The position numbers and the translations under genes were made by a program. Shown here one piece after another: positions 59,536 to 64,000 of a stretch of 64,000 nucleotides of DNA. This stretch comes from Nitrosopumilus piranensis. GTDB lineage: Archaea; Thermoproteota; Nitrososphaeria; Nitrososphaerales; Nitrosopumilaceae. The first letter of the stretch is position 1. Each line of letters begins with the position of its first letter. The stretch spans positions 372,001 to 436,000 of the forward strand of contig NZ_CP010868.1 of NCBI RefSeq assembly GCF_000875775.1, given 5' to 3'. Under the pieces are notes generated by a model, which had not been told where the DNA came from, searched no databases, and worked only from the letters and a program-made list of their open reading frames with translations.

Positions 59536-60705
59536 ATGATTGGAAAAAATATTCTTGATATTTCCTTTGATGATATTGAATTTCTTTTAAAAAATAGGAT
59601 TGATGAAAGTGATGTTCTAGACTATAAGGAAAAATTGGTAAAAGAACAAGATTTAGTCAAACATGTATGTGCATTTGCAAATACTCGTGGAGGTCATATT
59701 GTTTTTGGAATTAAAGAATCTGGCCAAGGCGGATATCCAGTAGAAATAACTGGATTGCTCACATCTGATCTGAATAAAGAAAAACTTGAACAAATTGTTT
59801 TATCAAATATTGTTCCTAGATTAGATGTAAAAATAAAATCTATAATCATTCCAGATTCTGATAAGTCTATTTTAGTTGTACAAATACCTGATAGTTCTCA
59901 AAAACCTCATCAAAGTAATCATTCTAAAAAATTCTACAAACGTTTTCAATTTGAATCTGCTGAAATGACCGAAAATGAGGTTTCAGATTGTTATAGAAGA
60001 CGTTTCTTCAACTACAAGCAAGTTAATCAATACATCAATGAAACATTAGTTGATGTTAAAGAAGACACGGTAACTTTGAATGTCCTTGTTGTTCCATCTA
60101 ACATGCAATATAGAATGATAGACACATCAAATTATGAAGAAATTGAAAAAATTCAATCTATAAAGTATCCTCTTTATTTTCCACAGAACAGTCTCCCAAA
60201 TTATCCTTTACACCCATTTGCTCATGGATTGACTTCCAAATACCCTTTCAATAATAGGCCTGAAGAATTACAAATTCATCGTAATGGCTCTGTTCTTTAT
60301 GTTGGGTATTATGATCATAAAAACGAAAATTCTGAAATAAACATTCCATATGAGAAAGTAGCTACAAAAATAATGCAAACTCTTATTTTTTCACATACTC
60401 TCTTATCCAATCATAACTATTTTGGCGATGTAATGATTGTTGTAACTACAAAATGTTTGTCCCAAAGTGTATTGCCAAATAAAAATGGCTATCTTTCTGA
60501 TTATCCTCACTTGGATACTCTAAACGCAATAATTGAAAGAGAACATTCAATGCCTTATGTAGAAACAAAATATGAAGAAATTACATCATCTATGATGAAT
60601 GAAATTTTTAATCATTATGGAGAATTCAGATGTCCATTATTTGATGAGCAAGGAAATTATAATGGATATGGTGGACGTAAAAGAAGACAGCAGCAATCAA
60701 AATAA
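59536..60705 (+). CDS. AlbA_2 (Schlafen-type) domain DNA-binding protein
   Basis: A 389-residue protein. The N-terminal AlbA_2 domain contains DVLDYKEKLVKEQDLVKHVC then AFANTRGGHIVFGIKESGQG (residues 27-66), ITGLLTSDLNKEKLEQIV and HQSNHSKKFYKRF near 125, the standard phosphate-handling pattern. The C-terminal 220 residues are unfamiliar and end basic (GGRKRRQQQSK). Such proteins include divergent AAA-ATPase regulators and defence effectors. Here it is alone, so role is open. Confidence 0.85.
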   Translation: MIGKNILDISFDDIEFLLKNRIDESDVLDYKEKLVKEQDLVKHVCAFANTRGGHIVFGIKESGQGGYPVEITGLLTSDLNKEKLEQIVLSNIVPRLDVKIKSIIIPDSDKSILVVQIPDSSQKPHQSNHSKKFYKRFQFESAEMTENEVSDCYRRRFFNYKQVNQYINETLVDVKEDTVTLNVLVVPSNMQYRMIDTSNYEEIEKIQSIKYPLYFPQNSLPNYPLHPFAHGLTSKYPFNNRPEELQIHRNGSVLYVGYYDHKNENSEINIPYEKVATKIMQTLIFSHTLLSNHNYFGDVMIVVTTKCLSQSVLPNKNGYLSDYPHLDTLNAIIEREHSMPYVETKYEEITSSMMNEIFNHYGEFRCPLFDEQGNYNGYGGRKRRQQQSK

Positions 60706-60773
60706 TTCTGTTTTAGAATAAATTTTAATTCATGTGTCACCAATGTTAAAAGACATGATTATGCCTTGTTTAC

Positions 60774-61073
60774 ATGTCAAAACATCTGGGTGGTCTCGCA
60801 GGATCTGCCTTTCTTGAAGGATTATTCCTGGCGATCCAAACAAAAACTGGTCAAGATGTATCGCCAACTGGATTGATTTTACTCATTTTTGATTCCTTAG
60901 ATTCCATTATTGTACCGGAAATACGTCCTCAAGTTGAGATTTTCAAGATTGTAATCATCATAATTCCCTTTGTTTACACTTTCTTTGGAATAATTATTGT
61001 AGGATGGAAGCTTGGACTTGCAATCTTTGTTCCCATTTTGATCGGAAGCTATATTCTTTTTATTTCCATATGA
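60774..61073 (+). CDS. Small membrane protein
   Basis: A 99-residue protein with hydrophobic segments at about 8-22, 52-72 (IFKIVIIIIPFVYTFFGIII) and 75-98 (GWKLGLAIFVPILIGSYILF), two or three transmembrane helices. No family. It starts a series of three membrane-associated genes. Confidence 0.7.
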   Translation: MSKHLGGLAGSAFLEGLFLAIQTKTGQDVSPTGLILLIFDSLDSIIVPEIRPQVEIFKIVIIIIPFVYTFFGIIIVGWKLGLAIFVPILIGSYILFISI

Positions 61074-61085
61074 TAACAAACAATA

Positions 61086-61559
61086 TTGTCTGAAGATATT
61101 GCCAACAAGTCTGACAAACATCATTGTCGTTGTTTTAGAATAAATCCTTCTGACATTGAAATTTGCAAAACTCGTCTTGAGGAATGGGGATTTGAACTTC
61201 AGCCTGGAGGTGAAGAAGATCACGGACAAGTGTTCGGATTAAGGCGTAAGTTGATGGAATTGTTGCAAATACATTTCAAAGTCATGCCTAATGGAATAAT
61301 AGAATCTGAATTAGAACCTCCTCCAGAATATCCTGGTGCACATCTAAATCAAAAACACAGTTACCCTCCACATGATGGAATTCCAATCTTACTGGATAAA
61401 ATTGGGATAGGTTATTCCATAATTCCGCCAATACCTGATACATGCAATCTTCCTAAAATTATCAAGCCTGATGGACCTTTGAAATGGTGGGAGATGCTAT
61501 TGATTGGTGTAGCTGCAGTAGGGATAGGATACTTAATACTTCAGATATTCAAAAAATAA
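61086..61559 (+). CDS. Tail-anchored hypothetical protein
   Basis: A 157-residue protein from TTG at 61086. The soluble N-terminal part has HHCRCFRINPSDIEICK near 12 and proline-rich YSIIPPIPDTCNLPK near 110. The single C-terminal helix WWEMLLIGVAAVGIGYLILQ anchors it in the membrane with a short basic end. Unrecognised; it may belong with the preceding membrane gene 12 bases away. Confidence 0.7.
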   Translation: MSEDIANKSDKHHCRCFRINPSDIEICKTRLEEWGFELQPGGEEDHGQVFGLRRKLMELLQIHFKVMPNGIIESELEPPPEYPGAHLNQKHSYPPHDGIPILLDKIGIGYSIIPPIPDTCNLPKIIKPDGPLKWWEMLLIGVAAVGIGYLILQIFKK

Positions 61560-61697
61560 AAAATTTTATTTTTTCATATTTTTTTGATTTTTAAGCCTAT
61601 TTTGAATATGTTAAATTAAATTCTAAGTGACAAATTATTTTATTCAAAACATATTTTATTCAATTAATTTAATATCTATAAAATAATTTTACTAGTA

Positions 61698-62303
61698 TTG
61701 AAAATTACTGAAAAAAATAGACTATATGTTTGGCTTAGTATTCTTTTTGGAACTAGTTTCATAGCTGGAATAATTTTGCATTTTGGAATTTTCCCTAATT
61801 TTGATATTAAAATAGAGAATGATTTTCCTAATTGGTCTACATTACTAGTCGAAATAATTGTTGGTATTGGAATAGCACTAATTATTTATGATCATACTAA
61901 AAAAATTGAATCTCGTGAAGCTGAAGATCTTAAACTTGCAATACGTGGAACTTACTATTCAATATGGAATCTTTACCATGCTATTCTTCCTTATTCTAAA
62001 TCTGAAGAAATTCGTTCAGATAGATTAACAGGTCTCCAAATTCTTACTATCTTGCAAACCATTAGAACTACTCTTTCAAAGTGTGCACAAAGCATAGATG
62101 GAACACAAATTGAAACAATTCAAGTTGATCTTTTGGAAATACAAGAAATTGTGCGTTCATCCACTGATCCTCGTGCAGATATAGAAAAATTATGGACTAG
62201 TAATAGTTCTAGATTTATTACTGCTATGGTTGAAATTAAGGATATTACAAAAAATAATTTTGAACCATTAATACCTAAAACTAGCAGAGCAAAATGGTTA
62301 TGA
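61698..62303 (+). CDS. Two-helix membrane protein with cytoplasmic domain
   Basis: A 201-residue protein from TTG at 61698. Hydrophobic helices: LYVWLSILFGTSFIAGIILH (about 9-28) and LLVEIIVGIGIALIIYDHTK (about 48-67). The remainder is a soluble helical domain, RGTYYSIWNLYHAILPYSKS near 83, ending basic. A two-helix membrane plus soluble domain suggests a sensor or effector, but no motif is recognised. A 138-base AT-rich gap (61560-61697), in which I see nothing else, precedes it. Confidence 0.7.
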   Translation: MKITEKNRLYVWLSILFGTSFIAGIILHFGIFPNFDIKIENDFPNWSTLLVEIIVGIGIALIIYDHTKKIESREAEDLKLAIRGTYYSIWNLYHAILPYSKSEEIRSDRLTGLQILTILQTIRTTLSKCAQSIDGTQIETIQVDLLEIQEIVRSSTDPRADIEKLWTSNSSRFITAMVEIKDITKNNFEPLIPKTSRAKWL

Positions 62304-62336
62304 TATTAAAATATCATATTCATAATTAAAAGTAGA

Positions 62337-62345
62337 GTTAAAAAC
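62337..62345 (+). promoter_or_regulatory. TATA-like box before the zinc-ribbon gene at 62367
   Basis: GTTAAAAAC is about 26 bases before the GTG at 62367, giving a leaderless start there. Confidence 0.4.
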
Positions 62346-62366
62346 TAGACTTGGATGTAATTATTT

Positions 62367-62861
62367 GTGTCTGAAATTACTGAGTGTCCATTTTGCGGTC
62401 ATGATGATGTTTCATCATTTACTTCTTATCACGACTTGTTGGAAAATGGTAAAAACAAATTTCCAGAAATTGACACACCTGATGGACCAATTGTCATTTC
62501 ATCAAACCCTAGACCAAAAAACTTCCATAAATGCTGTAATTGCATAATGGAATTTTCATTTATTGAAATTGATATTGAAGAATTGATCAAAAATACTCGT
62601 GGAGAAATTGAAATTGCTGTATTATTAAAACACCATTATCCAAGAGGACCACCTATGGCAACATTGATTAGAAATCACCGTACTGCTGTATTGAAAAAAC
62701 CTAGGCATGCATCATCATACTTATCAGACGATGAGGTAAATCGTATGATAATAATACCCTTTATTTATCAAGGAATTCGAACCTATGGTACCTTTATGCA
62801 AGAAAAAGCATCAAATACCTACAAAATAAATGGATTAGTGAGGTTAAAGATCAATGAGTGA
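62367..62861 (+). CDS. Zinc-ribbon hypothetical protein
   Basis: A 164-residue protein from GTG at 62367. ECPFCGHDD near residue 6 and KCCNCIMEFSF near 54 form one zinc ribbon interrupted by about 45 residues. The rest is alpha/beta. It overlaps the following SocA/YwgA-like gene by eight bases, so the three genes at the right edge form a unit. Confidence 0.7.
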   Translation: MSEITECPFCGHDDVSSFTSYHDLLENGKNKFPEIDTPDGPIVISSNPRPKNFHKCCNCIMEFSFIEIDIEELIKNTRGEIEIAVLLKHHYPRGPPMATLIRNHRTAVLKKPRHASSYLSDDEVNRMIIIPFIYQGIRTYGTFMQEKASNTYKINGLVRLKINE

Positions 62862-63414
62862 AAAAACATTTTCTCTAGAAGAATTAGATAATCTTAGAGA
62901 GTCTCAGGATGCTGATTTCAAATATACTTTATCCGATGTAATTTTGTTTTTACTCTATGCAGAAAAAGATTATCCAATCAAAGGAAAAATCAAACAAATG
63001 AAAGAAGTATTTCTAACGTTGCAACAAGTTTTTAAAAATGAGAATGTTCAACCTGTGTTTTTTAGGAAATATCGATTTGGACCGTATAGTGAAGAAGTTG
63101 AAAATACAATTGATCAACTTGCATTTCTTAATCTAATTAGTCTTCGTGGTAAAAAGACTTCAAATAATTTTGCCATTGAAATTAACGATAAAGGACAAAA
63201 ACTAATTCATGAAGAATTTGTTAAGTTACCAGAAAATATTAGAAACCTGTTACAAGCTAAACGTCTTAGTTGGGACACACATATTCCACAAGGAATGCTT
63301 AAACTAGTTTATCGTGATTATGAACATTTCTTGGAAAACTCTGTCTTTAAACAAAGATATCAAACATTAGACTGGAATGATGAAACGCAGAGGCCATTAG
63401 AATATGATTCTTGA
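62854..63414 (+). CDS. SocA/YwgA-like winged-helix protein
   Basis: A 186-residue protein. The core LSDVILFLLYAEKDYPIKGK near 26-45, then KYRFGPYSEEVENTIDQLAF near 71-90 and FLNLISLRG, fit the helix and YGPFS pattern of YwgA-type and SocA/Panacea (DUF4065)-type proteins, some of which are antitoxins. Translation-coupled to genes on both sides (62367 gene overlaps it; the next starts at 63404 before its stop). Confidence 0.7.
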   Translation: MSEKTFSLEELDNLRESQDADFKYTLSDVILFLLYAEKDYPIKGKIKQMKEVFLTLQQVFKNENVQPVFFRKYRFGPYSEEVENTIDQLAFLNLISLRGKKTSNNFAIEINDKGQKLIHEEFVKLPENIRNLLQAKRLSWDTHIPQGMLKLVYRDYEHFLENSVFKQRYQTLDWNDETQRPLEYDS

Positions 63415-64000
63415 AGATGTAAGATTACGTGATACTGTTCAAGATAATGATAACAGTCCTTATTTTTATCGTAGTAGAATTGTAGATATTACAACTGATA
63501 AAGGAACATTTTCCACCCCGAATCGTGTGTTGGCTCGTTCAGAATATTTAGCACGTTCTGGAGCAGTTCTTGCAAAACCATTACAAACTGAACTTACTAT
63601 TGATTTCAGAAATCTAAGTGATTCACAAGTATCAGGATTACTGAATAAAAATAAAGTTGGAGAAAAGATGGTTGGAGTAACTAAACAATATAATGATATT
63701 ACACAACGTGCATTATTCAAAATATCTGTTTTTCAGCCTCCACTTTCAACTCTCCGCGATATGCCTCTTACTCAGAAAAAAGAATTTGCTGATGCACAAG
63801 CAGATTATTTACAACGCCGATTGGGCACAAATTTAATTACTTATCCATACTTAGAATTAAACTCAACTGATTATATTGATTTTATTGATTCACACTATAG
63901 GCGAGATGAAAATAATTCTGTAATCTTCACTTTGTCTTTGGGAATGGATAGAAATTCCTTACAAGAGATACTTGATCACTTAATTGCAAAACAAGATCCT
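63404..64000 (+). CDS. Hypothetical protein, N-terminal 199 residues (cut by window edge)
   Basis: ATG at 63404 opens a frame that runs to the window end without a stop. It overlaps the end of the SocA/YwgA-like gene by 11 bases. The start MILEDVRLRDTVQDN, then a beta-rich stretch with RIVDITTDKGTFSTPNRV and later SVIFTLSLGMDRNSLQEIL near 180, suggests an alpha/beta enzyme. I do not recognise the family. If the upstream gene is an antitoxin, this could be its partner; that is speculation. Confidence 0.75.
   Translation, partial: MILEDVRLRDTVQDNDNSPYFYRSRIVDITTDKGTFSTPNRVLARSEYLARSGAVLAKPLQTELTIDFRNLSDSQVSGLLNKNKVGEKMVGVTKQYNDITQRALFKISVFQPPLSTLRDMPLTQKKEFADAQADYLQRRLGTNLITYPYLELNSTDYIDFIDSHYRRDENNSVIFTLSLGMDRNSLQEILDHLIAKQDP

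Larger units (their letters stand above)
53411..64000 (+). mobile_element. Left part of a putative integrated virus-like or mobile element
   Basis: From the tyrosine integrase on, gene content changes from housekeeping to short, mostly unrecognised genes nearly all on the plus strand: zinc-finger micro-proteins, an HNH nuclease, an HTH protein, a long tail-fibre-like protein, secreted/membrane proteins, an AlbA_2 protein and a SocA/YwgA-like gene. No tRNA is next to the integrase and no second copy of the junction is in the window, so the attachment site cannot be read. The left end is placed between 53327 and 53411. Confidence 0.65.

Overview
The window reads as a piece of a Nitrosopumilus-like ammonia-oxidising archaeon (Nitrososphaerota, formerly Thaumarchaeota). 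This is inferred from very AT-rich DNA, archaeal information-processing genes (Nep1, S19e, S27e, L44e, TFE, aNAC, Csl4, Trm56, TiaS, Dph2, thermosome, RNase P protein), TATA boxes about 26 bases before leaderless ATG, GTG or TTG starts, and archaeal riboflavin, cobalamin and pterin genes. Ammonia oxidation genes themselves are not in the window.

Layout. 1-5.0 kb: translation and RNA genes, one tRNA-Gly, a pilin-like gene with a frameshift, and an alcohol-dehydrogenase-like reductase beside a CitE-like lyase. 5.0-5.6 kb: a small graveyard of two broken genes. 6.6-10.9 kb: an almost complete riboflavin pathway (ribE, ribB, ribH, arfA, an amidohydrolase, arfC). 11-20.5 kb: hemerythrin, aldehyde dehydrogenase, TFE, Trm56, HflX, PhoU-like regulator, PUA protein, aNAC, and a probable RuvC/RNase H-fold protein. 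20.5-28.7 kb: UbiD, a thioesterase, two phasin-like proteins, a repeat-rich coiled-coil protein, heme O synthase and an Lrp regulator. 28.7-34.1 kb: a semialdehyde dehydrogenase-like reductase, then a cobalamin nucleotide-loop cluster (aminotransferase broken by a frameshift, short CobQ, CbiB, CobS, CobY). 34-53.3 kb: ribosomal proteins, adenine deaminase-like enzyme, thermosome, ROK kinase, GMP synthase and IMP dehydrogenase bracketing an MptE/FolP pterin pair, prephenate dehydratase, Csl4, a second copy of the reductase, Dph2, TiaS, MtnA and an Fe-S assembly factor.

From about 53.4 kb to the right edge the content changes: a tyrosine integrase is followed by short zinc-finger proteins, an HNH nuclease, an HTH protein, a long beta-rich tail-fibre-like protein, secreted and membrane proteins of unknown role, an AlbA_2 (Schlafen-type) protein and a SocA/YwgA-like gene coupled to an unknown gene cut by the window edge. 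This is read as an integrated virus-like or mobile element whose right end lies outside the window.

The most unusual structure is directly behind the integrase (54553-54716): four 41-base units in exact register, each with the same leader (GGAACTATT) and a hairpin at the same place, but with different stem sequences that keep pairing with themselves. Inverted copies of the leader flank the array, one of them abutting the promoter of the next operon. Several genes carry single-base frameshifts in homopolymers or a lost start codon; these may be real decay or assembly errors.
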